Shown in pieces: positions 22,419-31,900 of a DNA stretch of 64,000 nt. Below the pieces are notes generated by a model. It searched no databases and was not told where the DNA came from. It worked only from the letters and a program-made list of their open reading frames with translations. The translations under genes and the position numbers were made by a program. Within the stretch, counting starts at the first letter, position 1; each line of letters opens with the position of its first letter. The DNA comes from Symsagittifera roscoffensis. Its lineage: Eukaryota > Xenacoelomorpha > Acoela > Convolutidae. The DNA is taken from NCBI RefSeq assembly GCF_963678635.1, contig NC_087069.1, positions 54,666,928 through 54,730,927 on the forward strand. Reading direction: 5' to 3'.

Positions 22419-24224
22419 TTAGTCGTCGGGGAAAAAACCATGGGGGAAGATGTCGTGGATGAGATCGGAAGTTGTTAGTAGTTTAGCTAAGATGCGGATG
22501 ATATTTTTAGTTTGAAGCAGTGGCCAAAGCAATTGAAGTGCCTTGATAGTGGTTAGTTCTTCAGTGCCAACTGCAAACTCATAAGGTGTGTTTTGGATTA
22601 GATTATATAATTTGTGATTGAATTTAGTGTTGTGGATGAATTCTAAAATTGGGATTTCTATAGGTTGTACAAACTCGTGCGGGATAAGGAAGGGTCGGGA
22701 TTCTTCGGCGTTGAAGGTCTTGGTGATGGGACAGAAGATGTACATTTGGGTTATGGGATCATAATTGCGAAGAGTACCATGAAGGTTAGTATCTTTAATG
22801 CAATATGTGAAATTTAGGAAAAATGGTGAAGTGTATTTGGAATTAAGGAATTGAAAGCGATGGTGTGGTTGTCTAGAGGGTGTGTGTAGGTCAAAGTGAT
22901 TTTGGATGAAGCGATAATAACTATATGTGTGGGTTTGTTTAGTGCGCAACATAATATCGTGTGAGCAGTGTAAATCTCTTTCGTGTGGTGCAAGGAAATG
23001 AAAGGTTAGTGAAAACATTTGGAAGCGTTCTTTAAAACTTTCGTATGCTTGTGTGTCTGTTAGTGCTTCTGAAATAATGTGATCAAACTTTCGGTCGAAG
23101 ATGTTTAGTGTAAATATATATGGTGTCTTGATGAAAAATTTCTCGGTAATTTGTGGATTAGCGAAGCGATCCTCGTCTAAGAATTGATCTTGGTTAGCTC
23201 TGATGATGTTGTGATCATAGTATTCGAGTGTATATTCGTTAGCTCTAGGTGCAGTGTGTGTTTTTAGTGATTTTTTATATCCAACGTAAGTAAATTGTCT
23301 AGCGGTTAGTGGTGTAGTGAGTTGATATAGCATGTCCTTATTTCGTTCTATATCGATGTGAGTGTTAGATAAAGGTAAGCAAAGAGGGTTAGTGAAATGA
23401 TAATATGAGGTCCAAGAGAGAGTGGGCATCAAAACGTATTCATCTACAAAGTTGCGTGTTTCGTTAGTGTCGTGGGGGGTGTTTAAGGTGTATTGTGGAA
23501 ATGAGGGTAAGGTGATGGCTAAAAATTCTTTTGTGTTAGTATGCTTGGGGTGGTTGATGTATTCACGGGCTGTTCCTGGTTTTGTTGGGAAAGGATGGTT
23601 GGGGAACTTTCTTTTAAAAGTGCGGTAAGCTCTATTAGTGTTGAGTGAAGATTCAGTTGATGTGGATGATGGTGCTAATGATTCAGTATAATTTGAAGAG
23701 GGTGTAGGGGTAGGGGGGTTGGATGAATTTATTGTGGAGGAGATTTGGTTTATGGTTGGGGTATTAAGGTGGTAGGGTTGTTGTTGGAGGGTGATAAAAT
23801 TATCTAGCTCTGGGGAGATTCGGGGGGTGTCTGGAGAATGAGATGATTGGTCAGAATGGTATGAGGAGTAGGTTGGGGTAACTTGGGAAGCATAAGAGGG
23901 TGTGGGGGTGATTGGGTCAGGGTTATTGGATAATATGGGTTGAAAAGGGGGTTGAGAAAAATTAGAAGAGTTATGAAAATTATTGGATGGGGATGGTTCT
24001 GAGTCGGCAAATTCATCGGGGGTTTCAATATTCGGGTTATTGAGTTGTGAGATGGAATATAAAACTGAGATGTGTGAATTAGTGTCGGAATTCATGCCTG
24101 ATGTTACATTACTAGATGGATAATCGGGTGGCGGAAAAGCAAAAAGTGGTATTATGGGGATTGGAGAGGTAAGATTGGTTGGGTGGGAATTTGATCGATG
24201 TAGTGATCCAAGTTGGCGGCTCAT
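22419..24224 (-). CDS. orf601: orphan protein downstream of env
   Basis: An intact 601-codon ORF of unknown function. Residues about 1-210 are rich in Ser, Pro, Thr and Asn and look disordered. Residues about 210-601 are richer in aromatic and hydrophobic residues and look globular, ending FPHGFFPDD. No signal peptide, membrane segment, zinc motif or enzyme signature is evident. The start ATG overlaps the env stop as ATGA, so translation probably depends on termination-reinitiation after env, or on its own spliced mRNA. The right copy (55298-57106) is full length at 602 codons and clearly homologous, so the frame is maintained even where gag-pol and env are broken. I do not recognise the family. 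Confidence 0.8.
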   Translation of the reverse strand: MSRQLGSLHRSNSHPTNLTSPIPIIPLFAFPPPDYPSSNVTSGMNSDTNSHISVLYSISQLNNPNIETPDEFADSEPSPSNNFHNSSNFSQPPFQPILSNNPDPITPTPSYASQVTPTYSSYHSDQSSHSPDTPRISPELDNFITLQQQPYHLNTPTINQISSTINSSNPPTPTPSSNYTESLAPSSTSTESSLNTNRAYRTFKRKFPNHPFPTKPGTAREYINHPKHTNTKEFLAITLPSFPQYTLNTPHDTNETRNFVDEYVLMPTLSWTSYYHFTNPLCLPLSNTHIDIERNKDMLYQLTTPLTARQFTYVGYKKSLKTHTAPRANEYTLEYYDHNIIRANQDQFLDEDRFANPQITEKFFIKTPYIFTLNIFDRKFDHIISEALTDTQAYESFKERFQMFSLTFHFLAPHERDLHCSHDIMLRTKQTHTYSYYRFIQNHFDLHTPSRQPHHRFQFLNSKYTSPFFLNFTYCIKDTNLHGTLRNYDPITQMYIFCPITKTFNAEESRPFLIPHEFVQPIEIPILEFIHNTKFNHKLYNLIQNTPYEFAVGTEELTTIKALQLLWPLLQTKNIIRILAKLLTTSDLIHDIFPHGFFPDD

Positions 24225-26839
24225 CGTGGGCTAAAAAAATGATTATTTTGAGACTGAAAAGCGGTGGTATGGGGTTGTTCAATAATTTGTTCATAAGTAT
24301 TTTGATCTTGTGACTGGTGTGTCATTATATGTTGGATGGGACTTTGTGATGTGGTGAGTCGAAAATTTGGATTATGTGTGATGGCTAGATTTCGAAAATT
24401 TCGTGGGACTAGGGATAGTGGATGGTTATTTGGTAGGGGTGGTAATTGTGGTGCCGTTGGCGTTATGTCTACATTGTTATGTTCTTCGTCGTATGTATTT
24501 TGTCGTGTTGCTATTTTTGTGTTATATTCTTTTATTTGTGCGTCTAAAAGAATTTTGTTTATAGATGTAGAAAAGATTCCAAAAAATCCTGCAAAGAGTA
24601 TGCGTGCTACGCTTGCTTGTCTGTTTACTTGTGTGTGTATAGCACATGTGTTGTAGATTCCTTTTAAAAGTGAGAAAAGAAATCCAATAAAGTTAAACAT
24701 TGCGTATAAAATAGTCAATTTTTCTAAGATGTAGTAGAGCCATCCTAGAAAATCGAGGATCTCATTTTTGAGTGTAACAAAGCTAAAAATGTTAATTGGT
24801 GATATATCTTGGGGACGGTATTTTTCACCGTTTAGATATATATAATCTTTAATGTCTTTAAAATATCCGCTATAGTCTTGCGTGTAGATATCGGCAAATC
24901 CTGCGGTTTCTGCAAGTTTGCGTAAATTTTGGTCTATTGATTGTCTTTGTATAGTGTCCATTTGTGTTAATAATTCTTGGAATTGTTGTGTTCTAATGTG
25001 ATGTTGAATATCTGATTTTGAATAGATTCCTATTGATTGTAAGTCTATATTTGGGTTTCGAGCAATAGCGCGAATGCTTTCTGGTGAAAATTTTTTGAGT
25101 GATTGCATTAATGTGGGATATGGGGTGAGAAGATAATATTTATTTTCATCAGGGTTTAGTTGTACTACATTGTGGCTGTTTTCTGATCCACATGGGACTG
25201 CGGTATCCCAGAAATAGGTTCTTCGTGAAAGTGTATCCACGAAATGTACTTTATTCTTATAAAAGATAGGGATTCTTTTATAACATCGTTTATCTTCAAA
25301 AACGTATAGTGGTGATACTTTTTTAGTACAAGTATAAAACCATAAGATGTTTCCTTCATAGTCTAAAAAATTTGATCTATTTCCAGATAATAAGTATCCT
25401 GCATAGGGTATTTTTAATACTGCTAGTGCAAGTGATTGTAATATTTGTGTTCGTTCTAATTCGCATAGTTGGTGTAGTGTTTCTAATTCGGAGAGTGACA
25501 TTTCTTGAAAAATTCGGCTAATTGTATAATCTAGTTTCATATCTAAATGAATATCATAGTGGATATTACCGAAATATGTAGTATTCATTAGTGATAATTC
25601 TTGTAAGCGTGTGCTTCTGGTGTCATGGGGTTTTAGATGTCCACCAGGTTGTCCGTTGCTTTTTTCAAAATTAACTGGTATATAGGATGTTCCTTCGTTT
25701 AGAGGATGACCTGTGGCATATGGGTCGATTTTTACTTTTCCAGTGGTCATGTCGAATCCTTTTTCGTATTCAACTAATATTTCAGAGTATTGTGTTCTGT
25801 GAAGTGGATTCCTGTATTTACATGCAAGTTCTGTTTCTTGATATATTTGAAAACGTGTCAATTTATTTTCTATATTGTCTATGTTTCTAAAATTAGAACT
25901 TAGTTTTCGTGATGGATGGACTTGTTCATATGGAATTGATTGTATAAAATATTTTTCGTGAAATTTTATCATACGAGCGTGTATTTTTGCTACTTGAAAT
26001 GTTGTACATGTATCTTCGGGGAACCAAACAATGGTTGCTTGTGTTCTCGTTGTAGGGTCGCAATAACCTTGATCATTTTTACAAGGTAATCGGATTCCTT
26101 GATAGATCATTGTGTTATCTGATAAATCTCGTGTTAGTTGTATTTTTTCGAGTTGTATTTTCCAATCGAAAAACATTATTTCTTGGTATCCTTTATTTTT
26201 TGTGTCTGCTTTGCAGTTTGATGGGTTATTTATACCAATGTGTGGTATCCAATGTTTATCGTGTAGGTCATAGGTTAATCGTCCGTGTGCGCCGTTATAT
26301 GGGTATTTTTCGTCTAGTTTTATATGTCCTTGGTGTCTTTCAAGTTGTGATTGATGTACAGAGTCTGAAAAAACTTGAAAATTAACTAACTTTCTTGCGG
26401 AGTTTTTATTTTGTGTGATGTTTAGTCTAAGTAATTCATTTTTACAATCGTCGGGATTGAGATGTAAAAGACGTTCTATATTACTCTGATAGAATGATTC
26501 ATGGTCAAGTCGGTTTTTGTTTCCGTTCGAGACTTGTGAACAATGTACTTTCTTTTCGGAAAATGTTGCTGTGAATTTATAACCTGTAACTGTTGTTGCT
26601 CGGGCTTTTGAATAGAGTGTTGCTATTACATCTGTGGTTTCTATAGCTTGTGGTTCTGTTTCACATTGTGATACTTGATTTATTGCATATTTGTGTAGTG
26701 TTTTTTGTTCATTTTCTTCACAATCGTAATGTGTTACTAATAAATCTTGTGGTCCTGTACGAGGAGAAGGGTTTATGTTTTGATTTGAGATTACTAGAAA
26801 AAGGAGTTGGGGAAAAATTAATAATTTTAGAATATACAT
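24221..26839 (-). CDS. env: Envelope-like glycoprotein (872 aa)
   Basis: A large type-I membrane glycoprotein candidate in the retroviral env position. A hydrophobic N-terminus (ILKLLIFPQLLFLVI) is a likely signal peptide. The ectodomain has regularly spaced cysteines beginning with HYDCEEN near residue 38, plus several N-X-S/T sites. Hydrophobic segments lie at about residues 710-730 (ILYAMFNFIGFLFSLL) and 745-765. The remaining 110 residues would be a cytoplasmic tail containing PTAP (about residue 793). The start lies 13 nt inside the ATG-less ORF379. The early YDC and paired cysteines recall glycoproteins of some invertebrate LTR elements and chuvirus-like viruses, but I do not assign a fusion-protein class. 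The frame is intact in this copy. Confidence 0.72.
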   Translation of the reverse strand: MYILKLLIFPQLLFLVISNQNINPSPRTGPQDLLVTHYDCEENEQKTLHKYAINQVSQCETEPQAIETTDVIATLYSKARATTVTGYKFTATFSEKKVHCSQVSNGNKNRLDHESFYQSNIERLLHLNPDDCKNELLRLNITQNKNSARKLVNFQVFSDSVHQSQLERHQGHIKLDEKYPYNGAHGRLTYDLHDKHWIPHIGINNPSNCKADTKNKGYQEIMFFDWKIQLEKIQLTRDLSDNTMIYQGIRLPCKNDQGYCDPTTRTQATIVWFPEDTCTTFQVAKIHARMIKFHEKYFIQSIPYEQVHPSRKLSSNFRNIDNIENKLTRFQIYQETELACKYRNPLHRTQYSEILVEYEKGFDMTTGKVKIDPYATGHPLNEGTSYIPVNFEKSNGQPGGHLKPHDTRSTRLQELSLMNTTYFGNIHYDIHLDMKLDYTISRIFQEMSLSELETLHQLCELERTQILQSLALAVLKIPYAGYLLSGNRSNFLDYEGNILWFYTCTKKVSPLYVFEDKRCYKRIPIFYKNKVHFVDTLSRRTYFWDTAVPCGSENSHNVVQLNPDENKYYLLTPYPTLMQSLKKFSPESIRAIARNPNIDLQSIGIYSKSDIQHHIRTQQFQELLTQMDTIQRQSIDQNLRKLAETAGFADIYTQDYSGYFKDIKDYIYLNGEKYRPQDISPINIFSFVTLKNEILDFLGWLYYILEKLTILYAMFNFIGFLFSLLKGIYNTCAIHTQVNRQASVARILFAGFFGIFSTSINKILLDAQIKEYNTKIATRQNTYDEEHNNVDITPTAPQLPPLPNNHPLSLVPRNFRNLAITHNPNFRLTTSQSPIQHIMTHQSQDQNTYEQIIEQPHTTAFQSQNNHFFSPR

Positions 26840-27960
26840 GTGTATGATAATCCTGAGTATGGATTATAGAATGTAATGTAGCCAATTGTGTTTTTGGTAT
26901 ATCTGTCGTATTTGTATATTACTTCAGTAGTTATAAACGGTGGTGGTAGTGATTGAGCTGTTATGTTAGGTGGATTTAATGGGTAGGGATGTTGGGTAAT
27001 ATTATTTAACTTAACTGTGATTTCAAACTTTAATTGTAAACTGTTTTGTTGGAGTATTTGAATATTGTGATCACGGATATCGTTGTGAATATCTTGGCGA
27101 TATTGTAATCTATTAAGTGCCCAGTTATGGAGGCGGTTACTTTCTTGATGTTGTCCAAATAATGATGGAGGTGCTGTAAATGTATTCCAATCTAGTCTTA
27201 AAGGGATATTTGTTGATGATTGTTCTCGATATCTGGCGTCGAGATTATTTGGAAAATTTAAGTTAAAAGGTGGTGGTGAAATCTGGCTTATTGATGGTGT
27301 TGATGGTAGTGATAATGTTTCTGGTAATGATGAGGATGTTGTTGTATCCGTAGAAATATCTATGGGGTCATTGACTAAATTTGGTTCACCTTGTGTAAAT
27401 GAATGTGTAGTCCAATATGGAAATCGTGATGTTTGGTTTGTGGGGTTGAAAGGATTTTCACGTATTTGCTCAGATGTTGGTGTTGAACCTAAGTAATCTG
27501 ATGGTAGGCTTGAGGTGCTACGTTGTGAAAGAAGCGTAGGGGTTTCTGGTAATATACCAATGGGGTTTTCTGGAGTGTTTAGTGATGGGGATTGAGGTAT
27601 ATCAAAATGAACTCGGGGAGTTTGAAAATTTCTGTTTCGTCGAGGATGTATAATTTGTCTATTTATTTCGACTGTATTTTGGTTGTGACTAGGATTTCTT
27701 AATCTACTTAGTTCTTGTGGTAGTGTTGGGTATAGGTTATATGTTGGTTCGCTTAGAGGTGCTTGTCGTTGAACTGGTTCTAGTGGTTCTGATAAACGAG
27801 CATGTCGTTCTTCAAAAGTGTATGGATTGTCTTGAAAAGAAATTCGTGTAGATGTTTGAGGATTTTGAGTAATTGAAGGTGGTGTTTGGTTATCTTGGGA
27901 TGATGTCGGTGAAGACTGACTTTGTGACTGTTGGGTAGCAATTTTTGATAGTTTTTTGAA
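26827..27960 (-). CDS. ORF379: conserved open frame with no ATG
   Basis: A continuous frame of about 377 codons ends in TAA at 26827 and contains no ATG (nor TTG or CTG). Immediately upstream in frame are two stops, so it must receive its start from elsewhere, most simply a spliced upstream exon. The right copy keeps the same frame open (51555-52694), also without ATG. The N-terminal two thirds is rich in Ser, Pro, Gln and Thr; the C-terminal part (FNLNFPNNLDARYREQS… to YNPYSGLSYTCIF) looks folded. The end overlaps the env ATG by 13 nt. Function unknown; its place just before env would suit a structural or accessory protein. Confidence 0.68.
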   Translation of the reverse strand, partial: FKKLSKIATQQSQSQSSPTSSQDNQTPPSITQNPQTSTRISFQDNPYTFEERHARLSEPLEPVQRQAPLSEPTYNLYPTLPQELSRLRNPSHNQNTVEINRQIIHPRRNRNFQTPRVHFDIPQSPSLNTPENPIGILPETPTLLSQRSTSSLPSDYLGSTPTSEQIRENPFNPTNQTSRFPYWTTHSFTQGEPNLVNDPIDISTDTTTSSSLPETLSLPSTPSISQISPPPFNLNFPNNLDARYREQSSTNIPLRLDWNTFTAPPSLFGQHQESNRLHNWALNRLQYRQDIHNDIRDHNIQILQQNSLQLKFEITVKLNNITQHPYPLNPPNITAQSLPPPFITTEVIYKYDRYTKNTIGYITFYNPYSGLSYTCIF

Positions 27961-27968
27961 TTATTACT

Positions 27969-28157
27969 TTAGTGAGAAATTTTGTGTTTATTATAATATT
28001 CTTCCAAAAAAAGAATTAGAAGGATTGTTGCCAGGGCAAATGTGAGGATTGCTTTCTTTATGCATTTACAGATGGTCAAAATGAGGGATGATAAGAATGC
28101 TATAAAAATTACAAACAATAAAAAAATATCAGTTCTACTGAAAATTGTTCGTATCAT
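27969..28157 (-). CDS. orf62: small two-helix membrane protein
   Basis: 62 codons with two hydrophobic segments (IFLLFVIFIAFLSSLILTI and AILTFALATILLILFL) separated by a short basic turn CKCIKK. That is a hairpin membrane topology like small viral ion channels, though no family is recognised. The ATG overlaps the orf76 stop (ATGA). In the right copy a T-to-A change gives a stop after 12 codons, so it is not preserved there. Confidence 0.6.
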   Translation of the reverse strand: MIRTIFSRTDIFLLFVIFIAFLSSLILTICKCIKKAILTFALATILLILFLEEYYNKHKISH

Positions 28158-28384
28158 TTAGACAAGTTATATGAATCGTACCTGTGGATATAATCAAGGG
28201 TTTTGGAAAGTTGGAGGAATAGTTCGAGTAGAGTGTAGAAAATTAAAAAAATGTTACAAAAAATGATTAGGATTATTAGAAAAGATTCAAGTATATCAAA
28301 AAGAAATATTATAAAGGTTTCAAATATTGTAAAAAAATGTTTAAGATTTATGAGTATTTGAGTAACTGATTGAGAGAAGAGCAT
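28154..28384 (-). CDS. orf76: small hydrophobic membrane protein
   Basis: 76 codons with a hydrophobic stretch of about 40 residues (FLIILIIFCNIFLIFYTLLE in the middle) and a short polar C-terminus ending RYDSYNLSK. It is preserved at full length in the right copy (51139-51369). It probably spans or coats a membrane; no family recognised. It is linked to orf62 by an ATGA stop/start overlap. The 600 bp before it, after pol, has no ORF but repeats TTAGCCTAAAGTA twice. Confidence 0.62.
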   Translation of the reverse strand: MLFSQSVTQILINLKHFFTIFETFIIFLFDILESFLIILIIFCNIFLIFYTLLELFLQLSKTLDYIHRYDSYNLSK

Positions 28385-28982
28385 TTAAGAAATGATCTCT
28401 TGGTCGAATATTTTTTGCTGTTTGAGGCGATTTTCTAGTGTGGTCGGATTATTTATTAGTTTTTTGACAAGTGGGTTGAGTTTTGTAAAAAATTGTTGGG
28501 GGCATTTTTCATGGTGATTGGGAGGTCGTCTTTTTCTTTATTTTTGTTTGTCAAATGATCCGGGGTATGGTGAGATTTTTATACTTTAGGCTAATTAAAA
28601 TGTTCATTTTGTTACTTTAGGCTAAGTTAACAAATTTGCTTTGGGGGTATTCGTGGTCTGAGTTGGGGAAATATTGTTGATCTTTGGGTTATTAGATAAG
28701 GGAGGGGTACGGTATTATGGTGATATTTACTTTAGTTGTCAAGTTGGAGTGGTTTGCTTATTTTTGACCTGGAGGTCGTAAAGTTATAGTTATAGATGTG
28801 CCTGGAGTTCTATATGATTCGTCTAATTGGTCTTAGTTTGAGTTAGAGAAAGTGACGGATTGGATGAATCCTATTGGTCTATTTTGAACTAGAATTATTA
28901 CGTACTTGTCAGCATGTTATTTTGAAAAATGTAAATGAAAAATGTTTCGAAGGTTTCAAGATAGTGAAGTATAATGTTAAAA

Positions 28983-31900
28983 TTACTTTTGAAATTCCAC
29001 TTTCTTTAAAATTTTAGATTGGGGGATGAATATTTTATAGTTTTTACGTGGTTGATTTCGGAGTCTTGTTGTTTTTCTATTTTCTGATTTGTCGATTTGT
29101 TCTTGGGGTATTATTTGTTCGGTCATTTTTCTATTTTTTCTTTGTTTTGGGGATTCTTTATGGTTTTGTGTATTGTTTTTGGTGGCGATTGGTTTTGTGT
29201 TTTGATTTTCGGTGGGGTTATCATTTTGTTCTGTGTTTTTCAGATGTGGTTCATTTTGAATGATTTTTAATCCTGTGAAAGAATATAATTGAGTTAATTC
29301 GCGGAGTGCGTATTCTTTTGGGTAATAAGGTAATAGGTTGTTTCGATGTTGAACGATTTCTTTTTTGTTTGAGTCGGTAATTTTATATGTGACATCAGTG
29401 GGTCTTGCAATTATTTGGTATGGTCCTTTTCGAAGGGGTTGTAATTTTTTAGAAATTCCTTTTTGAGTATTAAAATTAGGTATTAAAACAAATGTTCCAA
29501 TTTTTAAATCGGAGGCTGGTGTAAAACGTGAATTGATTTGTTCATTAATGTTTTGTCTTTGTAATAACTTTTTTGTTATTTTTTGATAAATTTCATTGTG
29601 TTTTTTATCTCTATTTAGAATCCATTCGGTGTGTGTACCGGAGGCTAGTTTAAGAATTTGTGGGTGATGAAAATGATCTTCATCGTGTGTATGTAAAGGT
29701 AGGTTATAACAAATTGAGTCTTTATTTGATTGACAATAACCTTGTGCGTTTTTATGAGAATTTGCTGTAAACATTATTGGTTTGCGTGGCTTTTGGTTAA
29801 AAACCATTTCGTATGGTGACATTCCTAAAGTTGTCGTAATTTGTGAATTATATGCTAAGGGAAATAATTTTACATCTGCTGACCATTCGGTATATTTTGT
29901 ATCATTTCCGTTGATGATACATCTGAGATATTCTTGTAATGAACGGTTCATACCTTCGACTAAGCCGTTTGTCCAAGGTGCATGAGATGTACGTGGTTTG
30001 TGTTTAATGTTATATAAATGACATAGTGTGATAATTTCATTATTTATGAATTCTGTACCGTTGTCTGTAACTAAAATTTCTGGTAGTCCGAATTTTGCTA
30101 TCCAGTGTTCATAGAGTGTTGTGTAAGCGTAATAAGCGTTACAATGTGGTACTGGGTTAAGTGCTACATAATGTGTAAATGCGTCAACAATTACCATAAT
30201 GTAGGAGTTTCCTTCGGATGAGGGTGAAATTGGTCCTTTGGTATCAAATGAGATACGATGGTTAAAGTACAAGCTTTGTCCTTTAAAATCTTGTTTTTGT
30301 GCTATTTGTTTTTGATTTGGGTAAGGTTTATTTAGTTGACATACTATACAGTCATTGCATAGTACTTTTATCCAAATTGGTGCATTTGGGAAGTAAAAAT
30401 TTTGTATAAAATTTGAATATGTTTTTTCTGATCCAGAGTGTCCTTTAATATTTTGTGTATGTGAAATATTAAAAGCTATAAGAATCATACTTAAAGGGAG
30501 ACATGGAACTGTAGATTCATTCAGGTTATACTCTAAAAGGTCTGTATTTTCGTTAATTGTTGTGTTGTTAAATTTGCGAAAGTATCGGAGGAGTGTTTTG
30601 TTTCCTAGAATGGTTGAATCTGCCTTGACAGGTTTAGTTTTATATTTGTGCCATGATTTTAGTTGTCTAATTATCGGGTCAAGATTTTGATATTGTTTCA
30701 GTGTTGAAATTGTAATCGTTTCTGTTGGAGGGAGAAAAATGTTTTCAATTTCGAACTTAGATAAGGGTATTGTATCAAGTGGGTCGTGAAGGTCAAAAAC
30801 TTGATTTATTGTGTACTTTGAATCATTTGTTTGTGGTCCTGATAAATTTATTTTATCAGTTAAATCTTCTTTTTCAATTAGTGGAAAATGGTCTTTTTTA
30901 GGCGGGTGTTGTTTTGTTCGTTTTTGTTGGGTGTTATTTTTTATCCATTGAGAATATGGGATTGGTTTGAAAGTTGATGTTCCAAGTAGATCAACTTCAT
31001 AATGATTATTTTGACAATCTAAATAAAGTGGGAAATGTTGTAAATTATTTATTTGTGATTGTTCAATATCAGTTTTTACTGCATATTTGCATTCCAATCG
31101 GGGTGATGTTTCGTTTTCTGCAAGGTAGAATTTTATGTTTTTGGGTATTTCAACTGTTGTTTTTCGTGTAAGTAATTCAGGTGGTGTATTTCGACTTAAG
31201 GTGTCTGGTAATGCAAGATTTTTTCCTGCAGTCCAAACTATATGTAAGTTTGGAAATTTCATTAGAATTAGTTGAAATCTGTAAACTCGGTGGTTTGGGT
31301 TAGATTTTTGTGTAAAGAGAAAGATGATTGGTTTATGGTCTGTGAATAGAACTGTTGGATGTTTTGATCCAAGTATCAGAAATTCATATTCTGTCAGTGT
31401 ATATATTATGGCTGTACATTCTCTCATTAGAGTTGAGAGTCGTAGCTCTGCTTGAGTGAATAATCGAGAATTTGCTGATATGAGGTTCATTTTATTTGTA
31501 CCATTATGTGATTGTAATAGTGCTGCACCGATGCCAAAGTTCGAAGCATCGCACATTGCATAAAATGGTTGATTTGAATCTGGAATTGTGTTTGAAATTT
31601 GTTCAGTTAAAAGTTTCTTTATTTCTTCAAATCGTGTTTGATGTTCTTTGTTCCATTCAAAATTATTTTGTTGTCTAAGGATGTTATAAAATGGTCGTAG
31701 ATATAATTGCATTTTATAAACATATTTACTTAAAAAGTTTAACATTCCAAGAAATTCTTGGATTTTCTTTTTATTTGTTGGTGGATGAAGTTTTTGAATA
31801 GCGTCAATGCGTGATTTCAATGGAGTGATTGTTTTTCTTTCTATATTATGTCCTAAGAATTTAACTCTTGTCAAAAAGAAGTGTGATTTATCGGGGGCGG

